This document shows, one piece after another, positions 31,607-42,213 of a DNA stretch of 64,000 nt. Numbering within the stretch: the stretch's first letter is position 1; each line of letters starts with the position of its first letter. The translations under genes and the position numbers were made by a program. Origin of the DNA: Azorinus chamasolen. Lineage: Eukaryota; Mollusca; Bivalvia; Cardiida; Solecurtidae. The DNA is taken from NCBI GenBank assembly GCA_963576725.1, contig OY755241.1, forward strand, positions 74,286,001 to 74,350,000. The letters are read 5' to 3'. The notes beneath the pieces are model-generated. The model did no database searches and was not told where the DNA came from. It saw only the letters and a program-made list of their open reading frames with translations.

Positions 31607-32124
31607 ACCCCCCTGCTATAATTCGCCAGCTGCATCTCCTGCAGAGGGGTAAGATCCCCCCGAATAGGAGCAACCTGTTTGCCGTGGGTTGCGACTCGAA
31701 TCGCCCAGGTGATGGGATCCTGGTAGTTGAGCATATGACCTCTGATGCAACACACTGCTTTGGCCCTTAATCTGGGCGCAGACGAGCGGTCAGACCTGGC
31801 CCAGTCTGATCAATCGACTTACCATGTCTTGCCCAAGGATACTTCATATCTTGAGAGTTCGTCATTTCTCCGTGGTTTAGGGCTAATCAGGTAGATTTTG
31901 TGTATGGTTGACCAGCGATTCCTGCGTCGATTAACCTATTGGCCAGAAGGTGTTCTATTTAGCGGTAGCGCATTGGAGGTACGGCGTTGGCTCGACTTTG
32001 CTATTTATCTGAGTATATCACCCATGTAACCCCGGTGTCTTTCGCTGGAGATATCCCGAAGGCATCCCCTTGTTGGGCTCCGAGGTGGGTGGGGAGCATG
32101 GGTGATGAACTATAATTAAGCGCT

Positions 32125-33369
32125 ATGGCAACCCCCGCCAAAAAACCCTCAGGTTCAAAGAAACCAAATAATTTCAAAAGGTCACGTAAGGACTCTGAGT
32201 CATCAGAGTCTGATCGTGAAAAAAACTCAACACCGTTGATGACTAACTATTGGCCAAGATTCTTAGTAATCTGTCCAGTCAATAATGACGAATCTCTGGC
32301 AAAGTTGTCACCCTTTGCAGTTGCGAAAGCACTGCAAGGATTGGCAGGTGAGCCAAAAGATGTTAAGGTTCTTCGTTCAGGCAAAATTCTAGTGGAATGT
32401 GTCAAGAAACAACAGTCTGATAATTTACTTAAAAGTTCAATGTTTGCTGGCATTTCTATTCAGGTATCTCCTCACCAGTCTCTGAACTTCTGTAAAGGAG
32501 TTGTGCGAGACCGTGATCTTCGACACACCAGTGAGGAAGAAATGCTAACAGAACTGAAAAATCAGAATGTTACGGAGGTTAAACGTATTAGGTTTGTCAG
32601 AAATGGTAACGAAATAGTTACCAATACTTTCATACTTAAGTTTAACATCCCATTTGTTCCACCAAGAATTAAATGTGGCTACTTAAGCGTAGATGTCGAC
32701 CCTTACATCCCAAATCCTCTCCGGTGTTTCAACTGCCAGAGATTTGGTCACCATAAGGACAAATGTTCGAAAAAACCAGTTTGTGCTCGTTGTGGTCAGG
32801 AAGATCATGATTCCTCGACCTGTGAAAACCCTGTGCAGTGTTTTAACTGCAAAGGGGATCACTATGTTCACTCGAAAGAGTGTGCAAAGTGGAAGCAGGA
32901 AAAGGAAATTCAGAGAATTAGGGTTCTGCAGAACGTATCCTTTCCTGAAGCCCGTAAAATTGTGGAAGCTTCAAAACCTTCCACTGTTGCGGGCCCATCT
33001 TATGCAGATAAGGTGAAGGAAAATCAGATTAAGACTAAGAACGCTGAAACTCAAACAGTAATCACCTGGCCACACGGTGCGCCAAACTACAAAAAGATTT
33101 CCGACTCTGTCGTCTCTGGCAAGTCTGACATGGCATGTCAGGCGACCCAGGAGTCGCCTCAGAGTCAGGAAAACTCCAATTCTAAAAGTATATCTAGTAG
33201 TAATGATCCTTTACCATTTGGTAAAGGAAATCCTGTAAAGCTGCACAACACTTATAGCAGCTTGGATGAGGAAGAAGTGATGGATGTACATACATCCATT
33301 GTCCCTTCTTCCAAATCTCCCAAAAGGAAAAAGGACAAGAAGCTTGTTCCTATTACGCCTCCATCATAA
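32125..33369 (+). CDS. L1 ORF1: nucleic-acid-binding Gag-like protein, three zinc knuckles
   Basis: 414 residues, intact. The N-terminal third is basic and serine-rich (SKKPNNFKRSRKDSESSESD). A conserved middle follows (NYWPRFLVICPVN, FAVAKALQGLAG, KILVECVKKQQSDNLL), as in the ORF1 proteins of Jockey/I-type LINEs. Three zinc knuckles lie at about residues 200-245: CFNCQRFGHHKDKC, CARCGQEDHDSSTC and CFNCKGDHYVHSKEC. Then comes EIQRIRVLQNVSFPEARKIV and a basic C-terminus (SPKRKKDKKLV). It is expected to coat the element RNA. The start at 32125 is chosen because an upstream ATG (32098) meets a stop in L1 and because the MATPAKK start is shared with L2. ORF2 starts 25 bp after its stop. Confidence 0.95.
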   Translation: MATPAKKPSGSKKPNNFKRSRKDSESSESDREKNSTPLMTNYWPRFLVICPVNNDESLAKLSPFAVAKALQGLAGEPKDVKVLRSGKILVECVKKQQSDNLLKSSMFAGISIQVSPHQSLNFCKGVVRDRDLRHTSEEEMLTELKNQNVTEVKRIRFVRNGNEIVTNTFILKFNIPFVPPRIKCGYLSVDVDPYIPNPLRCFNCQRFGHHKDKCSKKPVCARCGQEDHDSSTCENPVQCFNCKGDHYVHSKECAKWKQEKEIQRIRVLQNVSFPEARKIVEASKPSTVAGPSYADKVKENQIKTKNAETQTVITWPHGAPNYKKISDSVVSGKSDMACQATQESPQSQENSNSKSISSSNDPLPFGKGNPVKLHNTYSSLDEEEVMDVHTSIVPSSKSPKRKKDKKLVPITPPS

Positions 33370-33394
33370 CTAAATGTATTTTCATTAATCAGTA

Positions 33395-36300
33395 ATGAAA
33401 AATTGCGTAATACAATGGAATTGTAGAGGACTTAAGGCAAATTATAATGAGATTCTTCTGTTGCTGAATAAATATGACCCGGCCATAATGTGTCTTCAAG
33501 AAACATTCTTGAAGGACACTGATCAAGTCAACTTTAGAAATTATTCTATTTATAATCATATTTTTAACGATGGTGAAAGAGCTGCTGGCGGCTCATCAAT
33601 TATTGTGAACAACTCTGTTGTTCATAGTCTTTTACCTATTAAAACTAATTTACAAGTTGTTACTGTCAGTGTCACCCTTCATAAGGTCATTACATTTTGT
33701 TCTATTTATATTCCGCCAAGGACAACAGTTGCAAAGAAAGAACTTGACGCCCTTATTGAACAATTGCCTGCCCCATTTATATTGTTAGGGGATTTTAACA
33801 GCCATAATCCTCTATGGGGATCTACAAATACTAATGCTTTAGGTAAAATTGTTGAGGATTTTGTTGGTGAGCACGATTTGTGCATCTCCAATAATAAGTC
33901 CCCAACCTATCTTCACCCGGCATCAGGAACCTTTACTTGCATTGATCTTTCTATTTGTTACCCAACCATTTACTTGGATTATGATTGGAAAGTTGGTGAC
34001 GACCTATGTGGAAGTGACCACTTTCCAATATTTCTAAACCATATTGCTTCTCCAGTCGAGGAATGTGTTCCTCGCTGGAAACTCAAGAAAGCAAATTGGG
34101 AAAAGTTTGAAATATTGTGTAGGGAAAAGATTAGATCAGATGTATTTGAAAATAGTGATGACCCCATTGAAACATTTACATCCATTTTATATTCAGTGGC
34201 AGAAGAATGCATTCCAAAGTCCTCATCAAACCCAAAGAAACCTCCTAAACCGTGGTATGATGATGAATGTAAGGAGGCTATTAGAAAGCGTAAAGCAGCT
34301 CTTAGAAAATTTAAATTCAGTCCTACTCAGGAAAATTTAAATCATTTTAGAGTATTTAGGGCTAAAGCTCGTCGTACTATCAAGACTGTTAAATCACAGT
34401 CTTGGAAGAAATATGTTTCTAAATTAAATTGTCGTTCATCAGTAAAGAAGGTATGGGATATGGTTCGTAAAATAAGTGGTAAAGGTAAATCCTCTTTTGG
34501 ACATTTAAATGCAGATAATAAAAAAATAACAGATGTAAAAGATATAGCCAATTCCTTAGCTGATGCTTTTGCTAAAAACTCTTCATCAGCTAAGTCTACT
34601 CCTGAATTTAGATGTATAAAAAAGAATAAGGAAAAGGAAAAACTTAATTTTACGTCTCACAACACTGAAAGCTACAATTTACCTTTTACTGAGAGAGAAT
34701 TGTTCGATTCTCTTAATAAATCGCACGATACAGCTGTTGGACCTGATGACATTCATTATCCATTTCTTAAACACTTGCCCTCAATTTGTATGCATGTTCT
34801 TTTAGATATTTTTAACCATATATGGTCAAGTGGTAAATTGCCCAAGTTTTGGAAACAGGCTACAGTTATTCCTGTTCCAAAACCAGGGAAAGATAATACA
34901 GATCCAAATAATTATCGTCCTATAGCCTTGACGAGCTGCGTATGTAAAACTTTAGAGCGCATGATTAACGCAAGACTTGTTTGGTATCTTGAATCCAACA
35001 ACCTCATTACGGAGTATCAAAGTGGATTCAGGAGCCAAAGAAGTACAAATGATCATTTAGTTAGGTTGGAAACATTTATTCGTGAAGCTTTCATCAAGAA
35101 GGAGCACTTAGTTGCTGTCTTCTTTGATCTTGAGAAAGCTTACGATACAACTTGGAAGTATGGCATAATGAAAGACCTTCATGAATCTGGACTTAAAGGT
35201 CGACTTCCAGTTTTTATTGAAAACTTTTTAAATGATAGGGAATTTCAAGTCCGTGTTGGAACTACTCTTTCTGGTATGCAAAAACAGGAAATGGGTGTTC
35301 CACAAGGAAGTATTTTGTCAGTCACTCTATTTAATGTTAAAATTAATAATATTGTTAAATCTATTACTAGTGACACTGACTGTTCATTGCATGTTGATGA
35401 CTTTTTAATTTGTTACCGTTCTAAACACATGCGTACTGTTGAACGTCAACTTCAACAGTCCATTGATAAAGCTCAAAAATGGGCTACTGAAAACGGCTTT
35501 AGATTTTCAAAATCTAAAACAAATTGTGTACATTTCTGTCAACTGAGAAAATTCCACAATGATCCTGAGTTGCACTTGAATGGTGATCCCATTCCTGTTG
35601 TAGACCAGGCGAAATTTCTCGGTGTCATCTTTGACAAAAAACTTTCCTTTATACCTCATATTAAATATTTAAAGGCTAAATGCCAGAAAACTCTGAAATT
35701 GCTTCGCGTTCTTGCACATACCGAATGGGGTGCAGATCGCAATGTAATGCTCAAATTGTATAGAAGTTTAGTGAGGTCCAAACTGGATTATGGTAGTGTT
35801 GTATATGGCTCTGCAAGGAAATCATACTTGCAGATGCTTGATCCAATTCATCACCAAGGTTTACGTTTAGCATTGGGTGCCTTTAGGACATCCCCTGCTA
35901 AAAGTTTATATGTTGAGGCGAATGAGCCATCACTTTACTCTCGTCGTGAAAAACTATCCATGCAGTATACCTCTAAATTAGCTTCAAACCCATCAAATCC
36001 CGGACTATTAAACCACCAAAAGTTATTTTTGAACTAACACGGCATAAAAAATCTAAAACAAGCTCGCTTGAATTCAGTTCTGTTTCAAATGAAATAATTT
36101 CAAGATTTGAAGATTATGAATAAGTTTATACTGATGGTTCAAAAGATGATGAGAGAGTCGCAGCTGCCTTTGTGGCTGATGACGCAGTCCTGATAATGCC
36201 TCCATTTTTTCAGCAGAGATCAAAGCTATTGATTTAGCTCTTGATTATATTGCTGGAAAATCATATAGTAAACATATAATCTTTTCGGATTCTCTTTCTG

Positions 36301-36868
36301 TTTTACAATCTCTGAATAAATGTTCTACAAAAAATGTTCTTATTAAAAAACTTGTTTTAAAAAAAACCATGAAATGTGTAATTCAAAAGATGTAATATTT
36401 TGTTGGATACCTAGTCATTGTGGAATACAGGGCAACGAGAGGTCGGACCTTGCAGCGAAATCTTCGCCTGAATCTGATGAGATTACCGTATTCGGATTTC
36501 AAACCACAAATTACTAGACATATTCTATATAAATGGCAGGAGTCCTGGAATGAGGAAATTCATAACAAGCTCCATGCTGTTAAACCTATTTTAGGTGAAC
36601 ATTTTTGTTCATGCTTGCTAATTCGGCGTGATGAGGTCGAATTGGACATTCTTTTTTAACTTATTTATTTTTACTGAAAGGTGAAGTTCAACCTGAATGT
36701 TTATTTTGTTTTGAGCCTTATACAATTCAGCACATTCTCATTGAATGTCCTGATTTAATCTTAATCAGAGATAGGTTCTTTCAAGCAGATTCCCTGAGGG
36801 AACTGTTTGAGCTGGTAGAAAAACCAAAAATATTTGATTTTTTAAAAGCCATTAATATATATTCTTAA
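33395..36868 (+). pseudogene. L1 ORF2: endonuclease-RT-RNase H, broken in last third
   Basis: Open for 880 codons (33395-36037). The endonuclease domain carries IQWNCRGLKANYNEIL, CLQETFLKD, LLGDFNSHNPLWGS and GSDHFPIFL. The RT has NNYRPIALTSCVCKTLERMI, VFFDLEKAYDTTW, GVPQGSILSVTLFNVKINNI and a YVDD-type motif changed to HVDD (YVDD in L2 and L3). About 157 bp present in L2 (50565-50721) are deleted near 36003, shifting the frame. Downstream, the RNase H region (YTDGSKDDERVAAAF, WIPSHCGIQGNERSDLA) has a stop for Q at 36121, small deletions and an A-run expansion near 36360. The terminal CLFCF...H...C segment is out of frame. The original length would be about 1,170 residues. The enzyme would nick target DNA and copy the element RNA there. 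It cannot do so as it stands. Confidence 0.95.
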
Positions 36869-36887
36869 ATTTAAAAGGTATATTTTT

Positions 36888-37008
36888 ATACGCCCACCTA
36901 ATAAAGGTGGTCGTATATTGTCGTGGCCCTGTCCGTCCGTCCTTTCGTTCGTCCGTCAACATTTTGTTTGTCCGCTGTTTTCTGGGAAAACACTTTGCAC
37001 TTGCAAAT
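36888..37008 (+). mobile_element. Solo left end of a Helentron-like element in the L1 3' UTR
   Basis: ATACGCCCACCTAATAAAGG, TGGTCGTATATTGTCGTGGC, a CCGTCCGTCC run and TTTTGTTTGTCCGCTGTTTT match the left end of 37767-39172. It follows TATTTTT. A 27-28-bp piece of the L1 3' UTR (ATTCTAAAATTTAAAAGGTA, TATTTTT) is present on both sides (about 36861-36887 and 37009-37036). Confidence 0.8.
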
Positions 37009-37208
37009 ATTCTAAAATTTAAAAGGTATATTTTTAGATTGTCGATTATGTTTTGTCCTTATTTTATTTACAGTCCCGTTGATCGGGACTGACATTTACA
37101 TAATCTAGTGAGATTGTCTTTATTTGATTTCATCATGTAGATTTATTTACATTATTCGGCTCTATATGACCACCAGTGTCAATGGGCCGTAAAACACCAT
37201 TCATTCAT

Positions 37209-37766
37209 TCCTCCTTCAGTTGTTTTTTTAACAAATTGTAATGGAAGTCATGGACTCTATGATTTGTATTTGGACATTAAACAATTTTTGTTTAACTGTA
37301 TTAAGGTTGTATACAGTAATTTGACCTGTAACTGTCGTGCGGGGGGGGGGGGGGGTATACATCACCTTTAGTGATAGTTATGTTTTTTTCTGTGAATCTG
37401 ATAATTGTTAATTTTGGTATTAATGTGATGGTATAAAATATTTCATTTGACTGAGGGTAAGGCCCAACTTGTGGTACATGTATGCAAGTATCCCTGAATG
37501 TTGTGGTTCAAATCCGGGCCTGGGGTATGTCGATAGTTGTATTAGAATATTCTTCAATGCATGAAACAATGCAATATGTTCATTGCACTAAAACACCTGG
37601 TGTCTTTCTCAAACTGTAATTGGATGGATATAAAATCCAGATACAAAGTCATACTGAGAGTAAATATTGCAAACATATGTCTCAAATCTGCTGAATTTTA
37701 ATCGGAGAATTGAAGTTGCCTGATGGAACATCAGTCAATTTATTATGTTCCTGGTTTTTCAATTTT
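37209..37766. other. Unassigned sequence
   Basis: AT-rich with a G-run at 37341-37356. No gene or known repeat. Confidence 0.3.
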
Positions 37767-39172
37767 ATACGCCCACCTAATAAAGGTGGTCGTATATTGT
37801 CGTGGCCCTGTCCGTCCGTACGTTCGTCCGTCAACATTTTGTTTGTCCGCTATTTTCTGGGAAAACTATTTAACAGATATTAATGAAACTTCACACAAAT
37901 GTTAAATGCATTAAGATCTGAAGCTGAGTTGATTCTGAGGCTCATTTGATTTTTTATTTCAGAGTAATGGCCCTTTTACTTAAAAAATATGCAAATAGAT
38001 TGTCCACTGTTTCTCGGAAAACTATTTGAGAGATATTAATGAAACTTCACACAAATGTTTAATGTATCAAGATCTGAAGCTGAGTCAATTCGGAGGTTCA
38101 TTTGATTTGTCGTTTCAGAGTTATGGCCCTTGTATTTAAAAAAAATAATGCAAATACATGCAAATAGTTTGTCCGCTGTTTACTGGGAAAACTATTTGAG
38201 AGATATTAATATAATTCACATAAATGTTAAAAGCATTAAGATCTTGAACTGAATTGATTCTGAGGATCGTTTGATTTTTCGTTTCAAAGTTATGGCCCTT
38301 GTCCTTAAAAAATACATGCAAATAGTTTGTCCGCTGTTTTCTAGGAAAACTATTTGAGAAATATTAATGAAACTTCACAAAAATGTTTACTCCATCAAAA
38401 TCTGATGCCGAGTCGATTTTGAGGTTTATTTGATTTGTGCTTTCGGAGTTATGGCCCTTTTACTTAAAAAATAATGCAAATATATGCATATAGTTTGTCC
38501 ACTGTTTTCTGGCAAAACTGTTTGACAGATATTAATAAAACTTCATACACATGTTTAATGCATCAAGACCTGAAGCAAATTCGATTCTGAGGATCATTTG
38601 ATTTGTTGTTTCGGAGTTATGGCCCTTGCACTTAAAATAATAATGCAAATATGAGGATGGCCATAACTTTTTTCATTTGTAATGATATTTACTTCAATTT
38701 TTTTTATGTGGTTAAACCTTAATGTGAATTTTCACATATATTGCGGGGGGGGGGGGGTTGATATGTCATTTTATTCTAAATTTATGGTCCTTGAACTTTG
38801 TGTGTTCGTTAATTGTTTGTCGGTCAACTTTTAGTTTGTTGTTTTCTGGGAAGACTATTAAAATGATATAAATGAAACTTAACACAAATGTTTTAAGCAA
38901 CAAAATTTGAAGCTGAGTTTATTTTGAGGTTCATTCAGTTTGTCTTTACAGAGTTATGGCCGTTACACTTTACAAAAATCTGCAAAAATGAGGATTAGCT
39001 GTATTTCTTTTATTTAATAAGATATTCACTTCATTTTTAAAAAAAAATAGTATCACCTTAATATGGAAATCAAGATCTGAAGCACAGATTAGAAAATGTC
39101 AACACGTATAAGGCATGTTGAATCAGAGAAAGTTTGCAAGTGGGCGTATGTACCGTATGCGGTACTCTTGTT
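37767..39172 (+). mobile_element. Helentron-like element H7 (ACGCCC family), end to end
   Basis: It starts ATACGCCCACC after TTTT, then a CCGTCCGTACGTTCGTCCGT run, then about seven units of about 165 bp (TTGTCCGCTGTTTTCTGGGA, AAACTATTTGAGAGATATTA, ATGAAACTTCACACAAATGT, AAGATCTGAAGCTGAGT, GAGTTATGGCCCTTGTACTT). It closes GTGGGCGTAT, the inverse of the start, followed by hairpin GTACCG-TATG-CGGTAC and TCTTGTT. No coding capacity. Confidence 0.85.
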
Positions 39173-39203
39173 GTAATATGCACTGAAAAACAACACATTT
39201 ATT

Positions 39204-39724
39204 AGTCCCCTATCACCCTGTCCATCCTTCCCACAGTGTGTCACCCTTCCGTGTTCCTGGTTTTTTCTAAACCTTAAGATACTGAAGTACTATTTGGTAT
39301 GTAGCTTTATTATGAGATACAGATAAAGTTGGAATTTCGTTACGCTGCATTGAGTGTTTGACTTGGAATATTTCCAGAAATTTATGATTTCCAAACTCTT
39401 TTTCTAACCCATGCAGATATTGATGTGATATTTGGTATGTAACTTTATTGTAAAGAGTTACAGATCAAGTTTGAATTCTGTTACCCTTTAGTGAATTTTC
39501 AAGGAATTACAGCAGTTTGACTGAGAGGTTTTCTGGAGGGTTTTTTTTCTAAACTGTAGCAGATATTGAAGTGATATTTTGTATTTTGCTCTATTATAAT
39601 GAGTTACAGATCAAATTTGAATTTCGTTAAGATACATTTACTTGTCCGGGAATTAGAGCAGTTGGAATTAAAAATCAGCCAGTAGGGGACTATTATATTG
39701 CTTCCAATGCTCCCATTACTTGTG
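39204..39724 (+). mobile_element. Probable Helentron-like element H8, short
   Basis: AGTCCCCTATCACCCTGTCC at the left and GTAGGGGACTATTATATTGC near the right are inverse-related. Three core units of about 140-150 bp lie between (GAAGTGATATTTGGTATGTA-type, TTATTGTAAAGAGTTACAGA-type). The terminal hairpin and CTCTTGTT are degenerate. Confidence 0.5.
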
Positions 39725-39837
39725 AAAAAATATTGGTCAGCATGTCATGAATCTAAGCTGTTAGAAGTGTGATCAAGGGCGCACTTAGCAAGATAAGGGT
39801 TAAGATGTAGCTGTGCTCCGCTGGGATGTTCATTTAA

Positions 39838-40035
39838 TTAACTCATTCCCTCACAGACTATTTCTTTGAATAAATCTACTGAAAAGCAGCATTAACTAGT
39901 GAAAAGAAAAAAGTAGTTCTGAAACCATTGTGATAAATAGAGCATTTGCTCCTTAGAGGCATGTTTTTATCACAATGGTTCAAAAAAGTGACTTTTACAG
40001 AGGCGTAGAAAGGAGATTTATAGAGGGAAGGGTTA
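39838..40035. repeat. Palindromic MITE, copy 2
   Basis: CTCATTCCCTCACAGACTAT, CTGAAACCATTGTGATAAAT, TTTTATCACAATGGTTCA and TTTATAGAGGGAAGGGTTA follow the order of 28545-28785, with the right hairpin arm shortened. Confidence 0.75.
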
Positions 40036-40121
40036 ACAATTTGCTCTGTATGGATGACTTGGTGATAACCGTAGCAAAAAGTGATGTCGTCCTGTTTAGA
40101 TGTACAGATACTTTTTTTATT

Positions 40122-41760
40122 AGCTCACAAGAGCACAAAGTGCTCAAGGTGAGCTAGTGTGATACCCCCGAGTCCGGCGTCCGTCTGTCTGTCCGTCAAC
40201 AATTTCAAACGACTTCTCTGAAACCGACTGCCCAATTGTAACCAAACTTGGTCAGATACATAATGTGGGTGGGTGCTTCAAAAGTTGTTAAAAGATAGTT
40301 GGTGGGGTCATCGGTCTTGTTGCCATGGCAACTGTACACAATATCTAGAAAAATCTTCTTCTCCAGAATGACTTGTCCAATTTGAATATAGTTTTCACCA
40401 AAATGATTCTCAGTTGATAGACTTTAAAAGTTGTTAAAAGAATTTTGATCCGGCAAAAAACATGGCCGCCAGAGGGCGTGGTCTTTTTTTCCATATATGG
40501 TAATGTTAGAAAATCTGTAAAAATCTTCTTCTCTGAAACTGTAAAGCCTAGACCTTTGATATGGTCCTCTACAAAGATTGTTCAAATTATGACCCCGGGC
40601 CAAAAATGGCCCCGCCCAAGGGCTTGTCAGTTTTTCATAGGAAAATCTTAAAATCTTCTTCACTGAAACTGTAAGGCCTAGAACTTTGATATTTGGTATG
40701 TAGCATGATCTTATGGTTCTCCACAAAGATTGTTCAAATTATGACCTCCGGGCCAAAAAATGGCCCCGCCCAAGGGCTTATCAGTTTTTCATAGGAAAAT
40801 CTTTATAAATCTTCTTCTGTCAAATTGTAAGGCCTAGACATTGGATATGTAGCATGATCTTATGGTCCTGTACAAAGATTGTTCAAATTATGACCCCAGA
40901 CCTGAAATGGCTCTGCCCAAGGGCTTATCAGTTTTTCATAGAAAAATCTTTTTTCAAACTGTAAGGCCTAGACCTTTGATATTTGATATGTAGCATGATC
41001 TTATTGTCCTCTACAACTTTTGTTCAAATTATGACCCCGGGCCAAAAATGGCCCCGCCCAAGGGCTTATCAGTTTTTCATAGGAAAATCTTTAAAAAAAA
41101 TTCTTCTCTCAAACTGTAATGCCTAGACCTTTGATATTTGGTATGTAGCATGATCTATTGGTCCTCTACAAAAGTTGTTCGAATTATGACCCCGGGCAAA
41201 AAATGGCCCCGCCCATGGGTTTATTAGTTTTTCATAGGAAAATCTTTAAAAATCTTCTTTTTACAAACTGTAAGGCCTAGACTTTTGATATTTAGTATGT
41301 AGCATGATCTAATGGTCCTCTACAAAGAGTGTTCATATTATGACCGCCGGGCCAAAAATGACCCCGCCCAAGGGCTTATCAGTTTTTCATTGGAAATTCT
41401 TTAAAAATCAACTGAAACTGTAAGGCCTAGACCATTGACATTTGGTATGTAACATGATCTAATGGTCCTCTAAAAATATGTAGCTGTGGCTTGTGGTCCT
41501 CTGCCAAAACTGTTTAACTTGCGACCCTGACCACCGGGCGAAACTTGGCCCTGCCTCAGGGCTTATCAGTTTTTCATGGGTAAAATATAAAATACTATTT
41601 TTCTCTGAAACCATAAGGCTTAGACCTTTTATTAATGGCATACTGCTTTGTCTAGTGGTTCTCTAACAATGTTGTACACATGATTTCTTGTGGTCAAAAA
41701 ATGGCCCTGCCCCAGGGGTTATCTCTGGTGAGCGCTTCAGGGCCTCATGGCCCTCTTGTT
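40122..41760 (+). mobile_element. Helentron-like element H9 (GCTCACC family, second subtype), end to end
   Basis: The left end AGCTCACAAGAGCACAAAGT with its hairpin is followed by a CCGTCTGTCTGTCCGTC run and about ten units of about 150 bp (GGGCTTATCAGTTTTTCATA, GGAAAATCTTTAAAAATCTT, CTGTAAGGCCTAGACCTTTG, GGTATGTAGCATGATCTTAT, GACCCCGGGCCAAAAATGGC). The right end is GGTGAGCGCTTC, hairpin AGGGCC-TCAT-GGCCCT, then CTTGTT. GGTGAGC is the inverse of the start. Confidence 0.85.
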
Positions 41761-41995
41761 TATTTATGTGTTGTTTTTGTAATGTGTGTATTGGTATATT
41801 CTTTTATTACATTGCTAGGAATGTTATTATTTCCAAATTTTAAAGATATTTTTGCTACTGGTATGGTAACAGATCAAACACGGATAAACTGTGTAAGATC
41901 CTCCTCCAAACTGTTTTGTACTTTGTGGAAATCATCCAACTATAACATTAGAAATTGGGGGGTTATTTATTTTAAAAAAGAATGATCCCATTTTT
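41761..41995. other. Unassigned spacer
   Basis: AT-rich; no element or gene recognised. Confidence 0.3.
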
Positions 41996-42213
41996 AGCTC
42001 GTCTGTTTCGAAGAAAAGTTGAGCTATTGTGATCACTGGGTGGTAGGCGTCGTCGTTGTCATGCTAAAACTTTAATATAGATACTTACTCAAAAAGTGTA
42101 AGAGGCATCGTCATGAAACTTCATTCGTTAATAGATCTGATTGAGGAGAAGGCCCCTACATAAGAACTATACCTCTTGATTTCTAAATTTGTGAGTTATA
42201 CCCCTTTGTATTT
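41996..42213 (+). mobile_element. Left end of a third GCTC-type Helentron-like element
   Basis: AGCTCGTCTGTTTCGAAGAA and AAGTTGAGCTATTGTGATCA (AGCTC/GAGCT hairpin) after TTTTT. One unit, then cut by the next element at 42214. Confidence 0.65.

Larger units (their letters stand above)
31607..37208 (+). mobile_element. L1: full-length but inactive I/Nimb-like LINE
   Basis: The 5' UTR (31607-32124) begins ACCCCCCTGCTATAATTCGC. It is followed by ORF1, ORF2, and a 3' UTR ending CTCTATATGACCACCAGTGT, GCCGTAAAACACC and ATTCATTCATTC. The same 5' end opens L2 at 44226, which defines the boundary. ORF1 is intact; ORF2 is broken in its last third. A 120-bp Helentron-like fragment sits in the 3' UTR. 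No target duplication is apparent. The left flank is element H6 and the right flank is unrelated. Confidence 0.9.

Noticed and set aside
29572..31755. Several 60-100-codon open frames with recurring peptides such as YGPGVKIGP and FSSETGRLSAFIF
   Set aside because: They are translations of the tandem core of a Helentron-like element; the same holds for 42495-44401 and 26255-27162.
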